DNA of 64,000 bases from [Eubacterium] cellulosolvens LD2006 (GCF_000621585.1 NZ_JHXY01000007.1:171875-235874); one strand, 5' to 3'; shown: positions 1-12,678, counted from the stretch's first letter. Notes: a model not told the origin generated them from the sequence alone. A program made the numbers and translations.

Positions 1-1126
1 AGGCTGCAAAGAGCTGGTTCATCGTCGCCGCGTGATCCTTTCTGGTCTTTCCTTCACCGATTCCCTTATCTTTGAGTCGGGACAGAGACGGAAGAACATC
101 GATCGGCGGTGTAATTCCCTTTCTGTAGAGTTCTCGGCTCAGGATGATCTGACCCTCGGTGATATATCCGGTAAGGTCAGGGATCGGGTGCGTCTTGTCG
201 TCCTCAGGCATGGTCAGGATCGGCACCATGGTGATGGATCCTTTCTTTCCTTTCAGACGTCCAGCACGCTCGTAGAGGGTTGCAAGGTCGGTGTACATAT
301 ATCCCGGATATCCACGACGTCCGGGAACTTCCTTACGGGCTGCGGATACCTCACGGAGAGCATCCGCGTAGTTTGTGATATCCGTAAGGATAACCAGTAC
401 GTGCATGTCTTTCTCAAAGGCGAGATACTCGGCAGCTGTCAGCGCCATACGAGGGGTGGAGATACGCTCTACCGCCGGATCGTTGGCAAGGTTGATAAAC
501 AGAACCGTTCGGTCAATCGCGCCGGTCTCCTTGAAGGACTCCTGGAAGTAGTTCGCCTCCTCGTAGGTAATACCCATGGCTGCAAAAACTACCGCGAACG
601 GCTCGTCTGTTCCGACTACCTTCGCCTGTCTCGCGATCTGCGCCGCCAGCTGCGCATGCGGAAGACCGGAGGCGGAGAAGATCGGAAGTTTCTGTCCACG
701 AACCAGTGTGTTCAGACCGTCGATGGCCGAAACACCGGTCTGAATGAACTCAGACGGATAGGCACGGGCTGCCGGATTCATCGGGAGACCGTTGATGTCG
801 AGACGGGCATCCGGAAGAATATCCGGTCCGCCGTCGATTGTACGTCCCATTCCGTCGAAGACACGTCCCAGCATATCCTCGGATACGCCGAGCTGCTGCG
901 CGTGGCCAAGGAATCTGACTTTGCTGTCCGAGAGGTTGATTCCGGTGGAATCCTCGAAGAGCTGAACGAGCGCGTTCCCTCCGTCGATCTCAAGAACCTT
1001 GCATCGTCTCACTTCCCCGTTGGAGAGCTCGATCTCACCGAGCTCGTTGTATTTTACATCCTCTACGCCCTGAACCAGCATCAGAGGACCGGCAACTTCT
1101 TTTATCGTACGATATTCTTTTGCCAT
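1..1126 (-). CDS. ntpB: V-type ATPase subunit B (partial, C-terminus beyond window)
   Basis: This is the non-catalytic nucleotide-binding subunit of the V1 sector, which alternates with subunit A in the A3B3 hexamer. The reading frame starts at an ATG ending at 1126, only 4 bases after the subunit A stop codon, and stays open to the left edge for about 375 codons, so the C-terminus is missing. The N-terminus ([16 protein letters not shown]) and the later stretches [17 protein letters not shown], [20 protein letters not shown] and [17 protein letters not shown] are typical of B subunits. The phosphate-binding loop is degenerate ([11 protein letters not shown]), as expected for B. It is the last visible gene of the operon; subunit D would be expected just outside. 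Confidence 0.95.
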   Translation of the reverse strand, partial: MAKEYRTIKEVAGPLMLVQGVEDVKYNELGEIELSNGEVRRCKVLEIDGGNALVQLFEDSTGINLSDSKVRFLGHAQQLGVSEDMLGRVFDGMGRTIDGGPDILPDARLDINGLPMNPAARAYPSEFIQTGVSAIDGLNTLVRGQKLPIFSASGLPHAQLAAQIARQAKVVGTDEPFAVVFAAMGITYEEANYFQESFKETGAIDRTVLFINLANDPAVERISTPRMALTAAEYLAFEKDMHVLVILTDITNYADALREVSAARKEVPGRRGYPGYMYTDLATLYERAGRLKGKKGSITMVPILTMPEDDKTHPIPDLTGYITEGQIILSRELYRKGITPPIDVLPSLSRLKDKGIGEGKTRKDHAATMNQLFAA

Positions 1127-1130
1127 AAGA

Positions 1131-2897
1131 TCAGTCCTCCTTTCCCGTCAGGCTTTCGGTTTCTGCGGCAATCTCTTCTTTGATCTTGTCATACTGATCA
1201 TCGATATCCGCTTCCAGTGTGTATTTGAATCGACCGATCTTCTCACGGACTTCCATCTTGACGAGGTCATTGATCGAAGCGCCGTGCTCGAGTGCCTTCG
1301 TACCCTGCTCGTAGAACTCGAATACGAGCTTCATCATATAGTACTGCTTCTTCAGAGAAGTATAGGTATCGATCTCATCGAAGGAGTTCTGATGGAGGAA
1401 GTCCTCTCGAATGGATCTTGCCGCTTCCATCTTCAGACGGTCGGCCGGTGACAGGGCATCCATACCTACCATCTTAACGATCTCGTTCAGCGATGACTCA
1501 TCCTGAAGAAGGCTCATCAGGCTCTGTCTGGTGGACATCCAGTCATTCTCGACATTGCTGTCAAACCACTGTTTCAGTGTATCGAGATACAGACTGTAAC
1601 TGGTCAGCCAGTTGATCGCCGGGAAGTGTCTCTGATATGCAAGCGATGCATCGAGAGCCCAGAATACTTTTACAATTCGAAGGGTCGCCTGTGATACCGG
1701 CTCGGAGATATCACCTCCGGGAGGCGATACGGCACCGATCGCGGAAAGGGCACCCTCTCTTCTCTCATGTCCGAGAGAAATGACACGGCCGGCACGCTCA
1801 TAGAACTGAGCCAGACGGGAACCGAGGTATGCCGGGTAACCTTCCTCACCGGGCATCTCCTCCAGACGTCCCGACATCTCTCGAAGAGCCTCGGCCCAAC
1901 GGGATGTGGAGTCTGCCATAAGCGCTACGGAATACCCCATGTCGCGGAAGTACTCGGCGATGGTAATACCTGTATAAATGGAAGCCTCACGGGCTGCAAC
2001 AGGCATATCCGATGTGTTCGCAATCAGAACAGTTCGCTTCATCAGGGACTCGCCCGTGCGCGGATCCTTCAGCTCAGGGAACTCGTTCAGTACGTCGGTC
2101 ATCTCGTTTCCACGCTCACCGCAACCGATATATACGACGATATCCGCGTCTGCCCACTTCGCGAGCTGATGCTGGGTAACGGTCTTTCCCGAACCGAAAG
2201 GTCCCGGAATCGCCGCAACACCTCCCTTTGCAATCGGGAAGAAGGCGTCAACGACACGCTGACCTGTAACGAGCGGCTCATCCGGCGGAAGTTTCTCCGC
2301 GTACGGACGGCCTTTTCGAACCGGCCATTTCTGGAGCATGGTGAGATCCACATCCCCCTTGTCTGTTGTCACAACAGCAACCGTCTCATCAATATTGAAG
2401 GAGCCGGAGGTGATGGATTTGATCTTTCCTTTCACACCGTAGGGAACCATGATCTTCTGTGTAACAACCGGAGTCTCCTCGACCGTACCGATGACATCGC
2501 CGGACTCGACTTCGTCGCCCACGGAGGCAGTCGCCCGGAAGTCCCATTTCTTCTCATGATCGAGAGCAGAGACTTCGACACCGCGGTTCAGACGAGTGCT
2601 CTGTGTCGCATCCATAATCTTATTCAGCGGTCGCTGAATACCATCGTATATAGAACTGATCAGGCCAGGTCCCAACTCAACGGAAAGAGGAGCGCCGGTA
2701 GATTCCACCGGTTCGCCGGGTCCAAGACCCTGTGTCTCCTCATATACCTGAATGGATGCCTGGTCTCCGTGCATCTCAATGATCTCGCCGATCAGACGCT
2801 CGCTGCTTACACGTACAACGTCGAACATATTCGCATCGCGCATTCCCTCGGCAATGACCAGAGGTCCCGCTACTTTTTTAATCGTACCTGTACTCAT
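1131..2897 (-). CDS. ntpA: V-type ATPase subunit A (catalytic)
   Basis: This 588-residue protein is the catalytic ATP-hydrolysing subunit of the cytoplasmic V1 sector. A Walker A motif [10 protein letters not shown] lies near residue 230, the catalytic-glutamate region GCGERGNEM follows, and the A-type insertion (about residues 110-190) is present. The length matches bacterial V/A-type A subunits (580-600 aa). The ATG start at 2897 follows subunit F by 33 bases and the stop precedes the subunit B start by 4 bases, so the two are almost certainly co-translated. Nothing looks damaged. Confidence 0.97.
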   Translation of the reverse strand: MSTGTIKKVAGPLVIAEGMRDANMFDVVRVSSERLIGEIIEMHGDQASIQVYEETQGLGPGEPVESTGAPLSVELGPGLISSIYDGIQRPLNKIMDATQSTRLNRGVEVSALDHEKKWDFRATASVGDEVESGDVIGTVEETPVVTQKIMVPYGVKGKIKSITSGSFNIDETVAVVTTDKGDVDLTMLQKWPVRKGRPYAEKLPPDEPLVTGQRVVDAFFPIAKGGVAAIPGPFGSGKTVTQHQLAKWADADIVVYIGCGERGNEMTDVLNEFPELKDPRTGESLMKRTVLIANTSDMPVAAREASIYTGITIAEYFRDMGYSVALMADSTSRWAEALREMSGRLEEMPGEEGYPAYLGSRLAQFYERAGRVISLGHERREGALSAIGAVSPPGGDISEPVSQATLRIVKVFWALDASLAYQRHFPAINWLTSYSLYLDTLKQWFDSNVENDWMSTRQSLMSLLQDESSLNEIVKMVGMDALSPADRLKMEAARSIREDFLHQNSFDEIDTYTSLKKQYYMMKLVFEFYEQGTKALEHGASINDLVKMEVREKIGRFKYTLEADIDDQYDKIKEEIAAETESLTGKED

Positions 2898-2930
2898 TTC
2901 TTAAACGGATCTCCTCTCTTTTGCCATTGG

Positions 2931-3260
2931 TTACTCATCGTTACCGAACAGGATGTCACTGCCGACCGCCTGCTCGACGGACTTCTTCACTTGGAGGACA
3001 CCGGCGCCGGTGTTACCTCTTACACCCGGAATCAGAATGATCGCCGGAGTGATTCTGCCCTCGTATCTGCTAATTTCCTTCTCGAGGTCAGCGGCAAGGC
3101 TCTCCGTGATGTAAATAACGCCGAAGTCGTTCTCGGCCAGATTACGGAGCGTCTTCGCTGCCTCTTCCGTCTTATCAGTATCAACAGGGAAGATCGTCAG
3201 CCCGAGTGCGGCAAAGCCGTAGATGCTGTCGTAATCCCCCATTACCGCTATCTTAACCAT
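2931..3260 (-). CDS. ntpG: V-type ATPase subunit F (central stalk)
   Basis: This 109-residue protein opens MVKIAVMGDYDSIYGFAALG and contains IYITESLAADLEKEI and a PAIILIPG strand, the usual signature of the small Rossmann-like F subunit that sits with D in the rotating central stalk. Enterococcus hirae nomenclature calls this gene ntpG. The first 8 bases overlap the 3' end of the subunit C gene, which suggests translational coupling. The position between C and A is the conserved one for Firmicute V-ATPase operons. Confidence 0.93.
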   Translation of the reverse strand: MVKIAVMGDYDSIYGFAALGLTIFPVDTDKTEEAAKTLRNLAENDFGVIYITESLAADLEKEISRYEGRITPAIILIPGVRGNTGAGVLQVKKSVEQAVGSDILFGNDE

Positions 3261-4224
3261 ATGTCTTCCTTACCCTTTCCCGGGTACTGTCCTCTGAAAA
3301 GCCGTTCGCCTTGGCTGTGACGATGATTCGCACATTTTTCAGCTCGTTCTCCCTCGCGAGATAGTAGGCAATCACCGGTCCCGCAGATACACTGTTCATC
3401 TTCTGCGGAAGAATGGTGTCGATCACACGGTTGTCGCACCAGCGCTCAAAGGCGGATGGCGACTCCTTCAGTGCCTCGGAAGCCTCGCTGAAACCGTGTC
3501 CCTCCAGATACTCGTAAAGAGCCTCTCTTCCCTTTGTCGCCGCAAGCGCCAGCGCGTTCACGTCAAAGGCACCGCACGGAGCGAGCGCCTCCTTCAGGAA
3601 TGCCATACTCTTTCCGGTAATCATGCAGCGGACCGCAATCTTGATATTCGTCACCGCAACCGTTGACTCCTCATAATCCTTCAGCAGCTTATTCTTCGAC
3701 TTTCTGCCGGCCTCCAGACACGCGTTCATACACGCCCGGTCCACAATGACATCACACATCTGCCCGTCGTTCGTCGTAAGCATTACGTCGTACGCGCGCT
3801 CGGCAGCAGCTCTCATATGCACCGGAAGCGCGGCGAAATTCTTCTCCTCGAGAATCTTAACCATCTCGGCTCCGCCGAATTTCTCCATCTCATAGAAAAT
3901 CGTTCCGTGCTTGTCGGAAGTGCAGATTTCTTTGATGCCTGCTTTCAGATTATGGTACAGCTTCGGATAGGACAGGACTTCGAATACCTGCGGGCTGATC
4001 TTCAATTCGTGCATCAGCTTCCAGGTCTTCTCCTCCTCAGTCGCAAGCATCCGGTCTGCGTCCGGCGGAGTACTTCCGTCTCCCCAGCCGCGGTCCGACA
4101 GGAAGTTCAGAACCTCTCGCTCATCCTTCATGCCGGTCATCTGCCGGATATCCGCATCATTCAGAAGAGTTTTCTCTTTGACGCGGATCCTTGCAACCGC
4201 ATATACATAATCCAGATCACTCAT
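3253..4224 (-). CDS. ntpC: V-type ATPase subunit C (stalk/c-ring connector)
   Basis: This 323-residue, largely helical protein begins MSDLDYVYAVARIRVKEKTL, the usual N-terminus of the V/A-ATPase C (d-type) subunit that joins the central stalk to the membrane rotor ring. The length is normal for the family (about 330 aa). It overlaps the subunit F gene by 8 bases and follows subunit E after a 28-base gap. The assignment rests on N-terminal motif, length and strict operon position. Confidence 0.92.
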   Translation of the reverse strand: MSDLDYVYAVARIRVKEKTLLNDADIRQMTGMKDEREVLNFLSDRGWGDGSTPPDADRMLATEEEKTWKLMHELKISPQVFEVLSYPKLYHNLKAGIKEICTSDKHGTIFYEMEKFGGAEMVKILEEKNFAALPVHMRAAAERAYDVMLTTNDGQMCDVIVDRACMNACLEAGRKSKNKLLKDYEESTVAVTNIKIAVRCMITGKSMAFLKEALAPCGAFDVNALALAATKGREALYEYLEGHGFSEASEALKESPSAFERWCDNRVIDTILPQKMNSVSAGPVIAYYLARENELKNVRIIVTAKANGFSEDSTRERVRKTYG

Positions 4225-4252
4225 GCGTTTGTTCTCCTAAATCACTCTGTGA

Positions 4253-4843
4253 TCACCACAGCGTGTGATGTACTGCGTCCTGCAGATCGTTCATGCGATC
4301 GTCAAAGATCGCTCGAAGAGAGCAGTTCTCGTCAATTCCGCCGTAGCGAAGGATAAATCCGTTCTCGATCTCCGCAGCATCTCTGGAGAGTGTCAGCTTA
4401 CCCTTCTTCTCTTCGGCGATCTCCTTGATCTTCGTCTCGAAGTTTGCCGGAAGTCTCTTCAGATCTTTCTCTGTCATCAAAATCTCACCGTCATCCGGAC
4501 GAACATTCGCCTTCAACAGTTTGATGATCATTTCAAAATAAGATGCGTCATCCTGGGTGTCCAGTTTCCTGTACGCCTTCTCGATCACATCCGATATGAT
4601 CTCCTGCCTCGCTTCCAGAAGCGCCTGTCTGCGCCGCAACCCGATCTGGGATTCAATCCTGGATGCATAGGCTTTTGCGTCCGCATCCGCCTTGTCGGCG
4701 AGTTTATCTGCGGATTTCTGACTGTCAGCCTTTGCCGCTTTCTTCAGCGCGTCGACGGCATTCGTCGCTTCTGCCAGAATAGAATCCGCCTTGTCTCTGG
4801 CTTCCTGCAGGATCTCTTTTGTAATACTGTCTACTCCTGCCAT
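4253..4843 (-). CDS. ntpE: V-type ATPase subunit E (peripheral stalk)
   Basis: This 196-residue protein has a charged, heptad-like helical N-terminal half (about residues 5-95, rich in Ala, Lys, Asp and Glu) and a compact C-terminal half containing GGFILRYGGIDENCSL-like sequence, the arrangement of the E subunit that pairs with G/H in the peripheral stalk. The start follows a good Shine-Dalgarno sequence (AAAGGAGAG). It lies 40 bases after the K subunit gene. Family length is about 190-200 aa. Confidence 0.92.
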   Translation of the reverse strand: MAGVDSITKEILQEARDKADSILAEATNAVDALKKAAKADSQKSADKLADKADADAKAYASRIESQIGLRRRQALLEARQEIISDVIEKAYRKLDTQDDASYFEMIIKLLKANVRPDDGEILMTEKDLKRLPANFETKIKEIAEEKKGKLTLSRDAAEIENGFILRYGGIDENCSLRAIFDDRMNDLQDAVHHTLW

Positions 4844-4883
4844 TTACGCTCTCCTTTTTTCTGAATGCTTAGGTCAGCTCCGA

Positions 4884-7384
<2,501 letters not shown>

Positions 7385-7398
7385 AGCTCCTCCTGCGC

Positions 7399-7707
7399 TT
7401 ACAACAGCGTCTGAATAACCTTGTCAACAGCCGATCCTTCGCGCTCTGCCGCAGCAGCCTTCAGAGCATCGACCTGCTTCTGTGTCTCAGAATCCGCTTC
7501 CGCAAGCTTCTTTTCTCCGATACTTCTGGCTTCCGCCATCCGCGCGTCGTACGCTTCCTGCGCCGCCTTCGCGGCATCGGAACGAATCGCGGAAACATCC
7601 GTCTCTGCCCGCTTCTGCAAATCAGCGGCCTTCAGCTTTGCCTCGGCGATAATGTTCTCTGCGCCGGCTTCTGCTTCTATTACCGCTTTCACTGTTTCTT
7701 CGATCAT
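7399..7707 (-). CDS. ntpF: V-type ATPase subunit G/H (peripheral stalk)
   Basis: This is the first gene of the ATPase operon and encodes a 102-residue helical protein starting MIEETVKAVIEAEAGAENII. It is almost entirely alanine- and glutamate-rich heptads, as expected for the stalk subunit that pairs with E. The frame is open 16 codons further upstream, but the ATG at 7707 is preceded by AGGAGGGTGGTGAATTC, an excellent ribosome-binding site, so I use that start. The gap to subunit I is 14 bases. Sequence identity in this family is low, so the call relies on operon position and coiled-coil composition. Confidence 0.85.
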   Translation of the reverse strand: MIEETVKAVIEAEAGAENIIAEAKLKAADLQKRAETDVSAIRSDAAKAAQEAYDARMAEARSIGEKKLAEADSETQKQVDALKAAAAEREGSAVDKVIQTLL

Positions 7708-7848
7708 GAATTCACCACCCTCCTGTAATGGATTTTTTGCTGCTGAGTAATCCAACCGGATGATTCGTATGCATCTTCAGAAAAAACAAAAACCTTCAGC
7801 CTTTCCCCTGGGTTTACTGGTATATTCCCGGTCAGACTATATAGATTA

Positions 7849-7877
7849 ATTATACACACTTATGCTCAAAGTTACAA
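7849..7877 (-). promoter_or_regulatory. Candidate sigma-A promoter of the V-ATPase operon
   Basis: On the minus strand a -35 TTGTAA is followed after 17 bases by a perfect -10 TATAAT. Transcription would start near 7842, giving a leader of about 135 nt before ntpF. No aptamer or terminator is recognised in that leader. Confidence 0.6.
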
Positions 7878-8034
7878 TGTTTTTAGTAAATTATATGTGC
7901 ATTATACACAAGTGGTTTCGCGATCCTTTCAATTTTGTTATGCATTTGGCCGTAGGTATTTGTTCTGCATTTTATATTTATCGTCAAAATTACCCGAAAA
8001 AATAAACTTTTAAAATACCTGACCGAAGGCGCAG

Positions 8035-8170
8035 GAGAAGAATCGCGCCAGCGATCTTCTCATCTGCGAGTTGCGCATGAAGCGGAGCGTTTTTTGTGTG
8101 ACAACAAGCCAAAAAATGCGTCGTTTCAAGCAAGCTTGATGCCGCATTCCCGGCTCGCTGCCACACAAAA
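8035..8170. repeat. Dispersed intergenic element, copy 1
   Basis: The core at 8035-8090 (GAATCGCG..AGCGATCTTC, CATCTGCGAG, TGCGCAT, AGCGGAGCGT) matches 48381-48434 nearly base for base. It runs into an outer inverted repeat made of TTTTTTGTGTG (8091 region) and CACACAAAAA (8162-8171). The stretch 7878-8034 is AT-rich with nothing else recognisable. No protein-coding frame fits, and the element sits between two convergent-in-time operons as many REP-like repeats do. Confidence 0.6.
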
Positions 8171-8198
8171 ACGGGCACCGTATTTCTACGGTGCCCGT
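8171..8198 (-). terminator. Intrinsic terminator of the GH48 gene
   Basis: There is a perfect 12-bp stem (ACGGGCACCGTA with TACGGTGCCCGT) and a 4-base loop. On the minus strand it is followed by a TTTTTG tract. It lies 39 bases past the GH48 stop codon. Confidence 0.9.
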
Positions 8199-8236
8199 TC
8201 GGGATTGTCATTCAGCTTTCGCCGGATCAACAAGCA

Positions 8237-11200
8237 TTATTTTTTGATGCTGTCGAAGTAAGCAACAGCTGCCTGATTGTATTTGAATACGGATTTAGCC
8301 ATATCCTTCGTCTGCCTATCACCTTTGTTAGCTTTAAGTACAGAGCTGCTCCAGGAAAGTCCGGATGCAGTTACCTGGCAGTAAGCTGTTCCGTCTGCAA
8401 CCTTGAATGTATGGTTCTTTCCAAGATCCTGAGCTTTTACGCCTACAAGATCAAGGTAAGCATAGCTGCCTTCAATTGTTGCTTTTACTTTCTTGTTGTC
8501 GATGTAGTATGTGTAACCAGCTGCCTCATCCGGATCAACCCTGAATGCAACAGTAAGTGTTGTATCGGAAACGATGCTAAGACTTACTGAATAGGAAACA
8601 TCCATTGTTCCGATCGATGTAGCTGCATACTCCTCAACGTCGGAGTAATCAACGTCAGTAAGCTTATCCTTCGGAACGAGATCCCACTCTTTGTAACGAA
8701 GAAGTCTCTGAGCATAGATACCGTAATCCTTGATCTGGGATGCAAGAAGTTTCAGCTCAGCAGAGTATGCCTTGTTGCTTGAATAAGTATCACAAACCTT
8801 TGCAACTGTGTACTGGTATGTCGGAAGTGCTACGCCGTCATCATCGTACAGTTTTGCACGACGTCCGTCAGAAAGGTATACCTTGAAGTCAATCTTGCTG
8901 TTTGTCTCTTTTGCTTTGCAGTTAATCGGAACTACATAGACTGTTCTGCCCTTGCTCCAAGGCATCGTCTCGCAATCAGAGAACATTACTTTTGTCTCAA
9001 CACCGTTAAGTGTGAAGATACCGTATGCGTTTCCATCCTCTTTTACTGCCTCCGGAAGATCAACGTATACTACTGTACCGATCTTACCTTTGAGCTCGAG
9101 GTTACGTCCAACGACTTTAACAACCTCAGGGATGAATGTCGGAGCCGGCTCGTCTGTCGGTTCCGGTTTTACTGTAGGTGTAGGTTTCTTTGTAGGTGTA
9201 GGTGTAGCGTCCTCAACATCTCCGAAGAGCTGATCGTAAACACCCATAGCGATAGCTACATCGCAGTTAGCCCAGAAACGATGGTAAACGATTGTGGACT
9301 CTTTGCCATTCTCAGCATCTACCAGCTTCTGGTAGTCCGGATCATCCTTGTACTGGGAACGGATGGAAAGGAATGTAGAGTCGTGGTTGATCGGATCGCC
9401 AAGGGCTGTCTCTCCGCCGTCAAGCTCCTCCGGAATATCAATTCTGGACTTGAACCACTTATCTGCTGTCTCTTTGTCGATTACGGTAGGATCACCGATA
9501 CCCTCGCCGTCTGTGTGCATCTCCCAAACTTTGTCGAGAAGCTCATCAGCGATTGCTCTGTAGTATTCGTAATCATGTCCGTCACCGTCTGTAGCATCAT
9601 CAAGTTTCAGACCTGCTGCGTAGTAAGCAAGTGTGTTTGCCATAGAACCTGTAACACCGGCGTCATGGTTCCAAGCAACAACATCTACATGAAGGTCGCT
9701 GTTATCGGAAGAATGAGTCTTGCTGTTCCATGTTCCAGGCTGTCCGGACCAGTCAAGTGTTCCAGGCATCCATGTATCTGTGAGGTTGCCCTTCTTATCT
9801 CTCTGAAGCTGAGATGTAGCCCAGTTAGCCCACTTGTCCATAAGAGCCTTAGCCTGCTCATTGCCTGTCTCGTAGTAGAGTTCGGCAATACGCTGCATAG
9901 ACCATGTCTGCATACCGAACCACTGGTTGGAATCCGGGTTGTGGTAAACAGGAGCCTCTGTGTATGCAAGTCCGTTGAATGTGGATACATTCTTCGGAGC
10001 CGGTGAGTAGTCACCGTTGTAGTTGTTGGAAGCACCACCGGCTACACCACCCTCTTCGGACTGCAGCCATGTGTAGAAGTCAAGCTGTGTATCGTAGGAC
10101 TTATCCCAGTCTTCCTGAGCTGTTGCGGATCCCGGTACGAAGCTTGTGAATCCTGTGTTGTCACGGGAAAGAATCCAAGCAGCCAGCGGGTTCTGGTATC
10201 CGAAATGAGCGTGGGAAGAACCGATTCTCCAGCTCCAGCCATCATCCATTCCGCCGCCCCATGCGTAGTACCAGTTAAGCAGGTAATCGCAGGAGTCTTT
10301 CTTTGTTCCGTTAACTTTTCCGTTTCCGATCTTTCTGAAGTACTTATCGTACATGGAGTAACGGAGGAAGTCACCGAGTTTTGTTGTCTTAGAAATTGCA
10401 GAGGAGCTTACTTTGCCCTTTCCGTCAGCCTGAGACCACTTAACAGCATCGTAAACAGCCTGTACTACACGGGCATCAGCATCGGATGCTACTGTGTACT
10501 TCCACTGTTTGGAAGGTTTGTTGGCCTCTTTTGTGAAGTAGCTAAGGTAACCAGCGTTCGGAAGTCCACCCTTTGTGAAGTCCTCCTCAGAAGGCTGCGG
10601 GATAGTATTGAAACATCCCTCCATACATCCACGCTGATAAGTGTTGATGAATACCGGCTCACTTCCATCGCCGAAGCCGTAGAAGTTATCGCAGTCGATG
10701 AGCCAGTGCATACCGTAAACATTGGAATCACCGTACTCTTTTACGAGCTCTTTGTAGATCGGGTCTTTTCCGGCTGTTCCGGAAAGTTCTGCCGGATACT
10801 GATCCGGTGTATCGTACTCGTTTGCCGGAGTAGCCGGGCTGTTCGGGTTGTACTTAGCATTTCCCTCTGTGGACTGATGTGTCTCATCCGGGATGAAGTA
10901 TTTGTCAATGATCTTCCATGCTGTATCTACACCTTTGTAGTTGCCGGTGTAGTATCCGTTCATAGCCTCGAGCCATACATAGTAGGAAGCTGCCTCAGAT
11001 GTGGACTCATGTCCCTGATCCGGAGCCTCTGCCATAAGTGTCTCTACAGAGTGGTAAGGAACTCCGTGTTTGTCGAAGTATGTGAGATCACCGTTGTGCA
11101 TATCGTTGTACAGCTGTTTGAATCTCTTTGCATACTTGGAATTCGGGTTCTTTGTGAAATCCTTTACGTTTGCACGGGATGTCTGATCCTTCTCGGATGC

Positions 11201-11770
11201 AGCCGGTGTAGGTGTAGCATCCGGATTTGTTGTGATGGATTTGCCAACAGACCATGTGTCATCGCCGTTGTCCTGAACTTTTCCTGTAGCCCAGTCAGAC
11301 GGATCGAAGTTGAATGTACCTGCCTGGATCACGAAATCTCCAGATACATTCGGATCTCCGCTCTTCAGCTCGATTGCACCGGCTGCGTCATCACTGCTGT
11401 CGTAGATCTTAACAGATGCATGATCCTGGATTGTGATGTCCTTGTTGATCTGGATGCTGTATCCGTTCAGGTCAACCTCAACGCTTGTGCCGTACCACAT
11501 ATTGATCGAATCGATCGAAATGTTGGCCATAAGTTTTACTTTGTTCTTAGCTGTGCCAGACTGGTCTCCACAGAATGGCTTCCAGACTGCGCCGTTGTCT
11601 GTGATGTTTTTGCCGTTAGCAACGATCAGAGTCTCTGCTCCAACGACATCCTCGTCTGCTACAGATGCCTTCGGACCGCTAGTCTTAGCATCAGCTGCCA
11701 TAGCAGGTGCTGCTGTTGTAGCGATCATCGCCATCGAAAGCAGGCAAGCAAGAAACGCTTTCCTTTTCAT
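8237..11770 (-). CDS. Secreted GH48 cellulase with extra N- and C-terminal modules
   Basis: This 1177-residue exported protein has a signal peptide (1-26, cleavage after PAMA). A beta-rich N-terminal module (about 45-180) ends in DNGDDTWSV. A short Pro/Thr linker is followed by a glycoside hydrolase family 48 domain (about 196-850). Family hallmarks include EAPDQGHESTSEAASYY near residue 250, which holds the candidate acid Glu, and YGMHWLIDCDNFYGFGD. GH48 enzymes are processive reducing-end cellobiohydrolases and markers of true cellulolysis. A TPTKKPTPT linker (850-880) leads to a 300-residue C-terminal module ending KYNQAAVAYFDS. No dockerin or known CBM is evident. Both terminal modules recur in the protein at 20553-23267. 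It appears monocistronic, with its own terminator. Confidence 0.95.
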   Translation of the reverse strand: MKRKAFLACLLSMAMIATTAAPAMAADAKTSGPKASVADEDVVGAETLIVANGKNITDNGAVWKPFCGDQSGTAKNKVKLMANISIDSINMWYGTSVEVDLNGYSIQINKDITIQDHASVKIYDSSDDAAGAIELKSGDPNVSGDFVIQAGTFNFDPSDWATGKVQDNGDDTWSVGKSITTNPDATPTPAASEKDQTSRANVKDFTKNPNSKYAKRFKQLYNDMHNGDLTYFDKHGVPYHSVETLMAEAPDQGHESTSEAASYYVWLEAMNGYYTGNYKGVDTAWKIIDKYFIPDETHQSTEGNAKYNPNSPATPANEYDTPDQYPAELSGTAGKDPIYKELVKEYGDSNVYGMHWLIDCDNFYGFGDGSEPVFINTYQRGCMEGCFNTIPQPSEEDFTKGGLPNAGYLSYFTKEANKPSKQWKYTVASDADARVVQAVYDAVKWSQADGKGKVSSSAISKTTKLGDFLRYSMYDKYFRKIGNGKVNGTKKDSCDYLLNWYYAWGGGMDDGWSWRIGSSHAHFGYQNPLAAWILSRDNTGFTSFVPGSATAQEDWDKSYDTQLDFYTWLQSEEGGVAGGASNNYNGDYSPAPKNVSTFNGLAYTEAPVYHNPDSNQWFGMQTWSMQRIAELYYETGNEQAKALMDKWANWATSQLQRDKKGNLTDTWMPGTLDWSGQPGTWNSKTHSSDNSDLHVDVVAWNHDAGVTGSMANTLAYYAAGLKLDDATDGDGHDYEYYRAIADELLDKVWEMHTDGEGIGDPTVIDKETADKWFKSRIDIPEELDGGETALGDPINHDSTFLSIRSQYKDDPDYQKLVDAENGKESTIVYHRFWANCDVAIAMGVYDQLFGDVEDATPTPTKKPTPTVKPEPTDEPAPTFIPEVVKVVGRNLELKGKIGTVVYVDLPEAVKEDGNAYGIFTLNGVETKVMFSDCETMPWSKGRTVYVVPINCKAKETNSKIDFKVYLSDGRRAKLYDDDGVALPTYQYTVAKVCDTYSSNKAYSAELKLLASQIKDYGIYAQRLLRYKEWDLVPKDKLTDVDYSDVEEYAATSIGTMDVSYSVSLSIVSDTTLTVAFRVDPDEAAGYTYYIDNKKVKATIEGSYAYLDLVGVKAQDLGKNHTFKVADGTAYCQVTASGLSWSSSVLKANKGDRQTKDMAKSVFKYNQAAVAYFDSIKK

Positions 11771-12512
11771 TTCTCGAAATTCCTCCTCATACTTTAATGA
11801 TAAAACATGTGTATTTCATTAACGTTCATCCCGAATCCGGATCGCGTCCGTCTCTTTCGATCCGTCCTTTAGCAATTCAGGCCTGTCAAGGTTGCCCTCC
11901 CGATCCTGACCTGTCACCCGGGTTCCAAGATCAACGTTCATGACAAAATAAATAAAAATCGGAAAAAACGTCCCCAATCTGCGTTTTTTCCTTTTACACC
12001 CCGGAAAGCTCCGGCCGGCTCTTTGCACCACTCTGCACAAAAAGCCTTCGAATATTCGTTGCGATTAATGCAATATTCTCATCTACCACCGTTTTAGCGA
12101 AGAATAATTGGAAAAGATGCCTAATTACCCCTCCCTAAATCGATTTCGGCTATATTCAATATACTATCACAGAATATAAATGTCAAACTTCTCAAAACTT
12201 GTCGTTCGTTATGTCTGACGAAACATTTTTCGAAAATTATTTGTACTGGCTTCTCCCAGTGTTTGCAAATATTATGTTATATTTTATACACAAATCCAAC
12301 AATTATACAACGAATCCAATGTTTGTTTACATAAAACTGTTCTCGAAAACAAGTAAAATTTCGCCAAGGAATCAATTGTTCCACAGAATCGGTCTTCATT
12401 TTCGTCATTTTCACAGTAAAGCCTGTGAAACAAAGGGTAACTTTCGTTTGAGTTTCGTAAACATGCAGGTTCATTGGAATCTCATAGAAATAACCTTCAC
12501 GGCAAAAAAAAC
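11771..12512. other. Long non-coding gap upstream of the GH48 gene
   Basis: About 740 bases separate the GH48 start from the next terminator. The segment holds a perfect 10-bp inverted repeat (GGAAAAAACG at 11961-11970 with CGTTTTTTCC at 11982-11991) and a smaller CCGGAGCTTTCCGG-like hairpin near 12002. A 40-codon frame at 11819-11941 lacks a ribosome-binding site and is not called. The rest (12050-12500) is AT-rich and probably carries the GH48 promoter, which I could not place with confidence. Confidence 0.4.
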
Positions 12513-12545
12513 GGGCTGTTTCGCTTTCTCGTCACGAAACAGCCC
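12513..12545 (-). terminator. Strong terminator after the 43-codon gene
   Basis: There is a perfect 11-bp stem (GGGCTGTTTCG with CGAAACAGCCC) and an 11-base loop. On the minus strand it is followed by GTTTTTTTTG. It begins one base past the stop codon of the small gene at 12547-12678, so the two belong to one compact transcription unit. Confidence 0.9.
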
Positions 12546-12546
12546 T

Positions 12547-12678
12547 TCAGGTATATTCTGTTAGTTTCACTTTATAACCTCCTTCTCTTTTCTTTTTATA
12601 TAAACAAGATCCTTCTTCTACTTCTGGTTCTCTTAGAAGTGTGTACTTCTGTTCTTTCCTCTCCTTTTTTGAATTCAT
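12547..12678 (-). CDS. Candidate 43-residue basic peptide gene
   Basis: This short open frame codes for 43 residues starting MNSKKERKEQKYTLLREPEV and ending GGYKVKLTEYT. It is strongly charged (many Lys, Arg and Glu), has one Cys, and shows no signal peptide or membrane helix. I do not recognise it. The case for a real gene is its setting: a near-consensus promoter (12778-12806) about 90 bases upstream, and an 11-bp terminator that starts right at the stop codon. The ribosome-binding site (GAAAGAGA) is weak. A better one, AGAAGGAGG, lies inside the frame ahead of a GTG that would encode only MKLTEYT, so the unit could instead be a small RNA or encode just that peptide. Confidence 0.45.
   Translation of the reverse strand: MNSKKERKEQKYTLLREPEVEEGSCLYKKKREGGYKVKLTEYT

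Noticed and set aside
11819..11941. 40-codon frame upstream of the GH48 gene
   Set aside because: No ribosome-binding site and no recognisable composition. It overlaps likely leader DNA.
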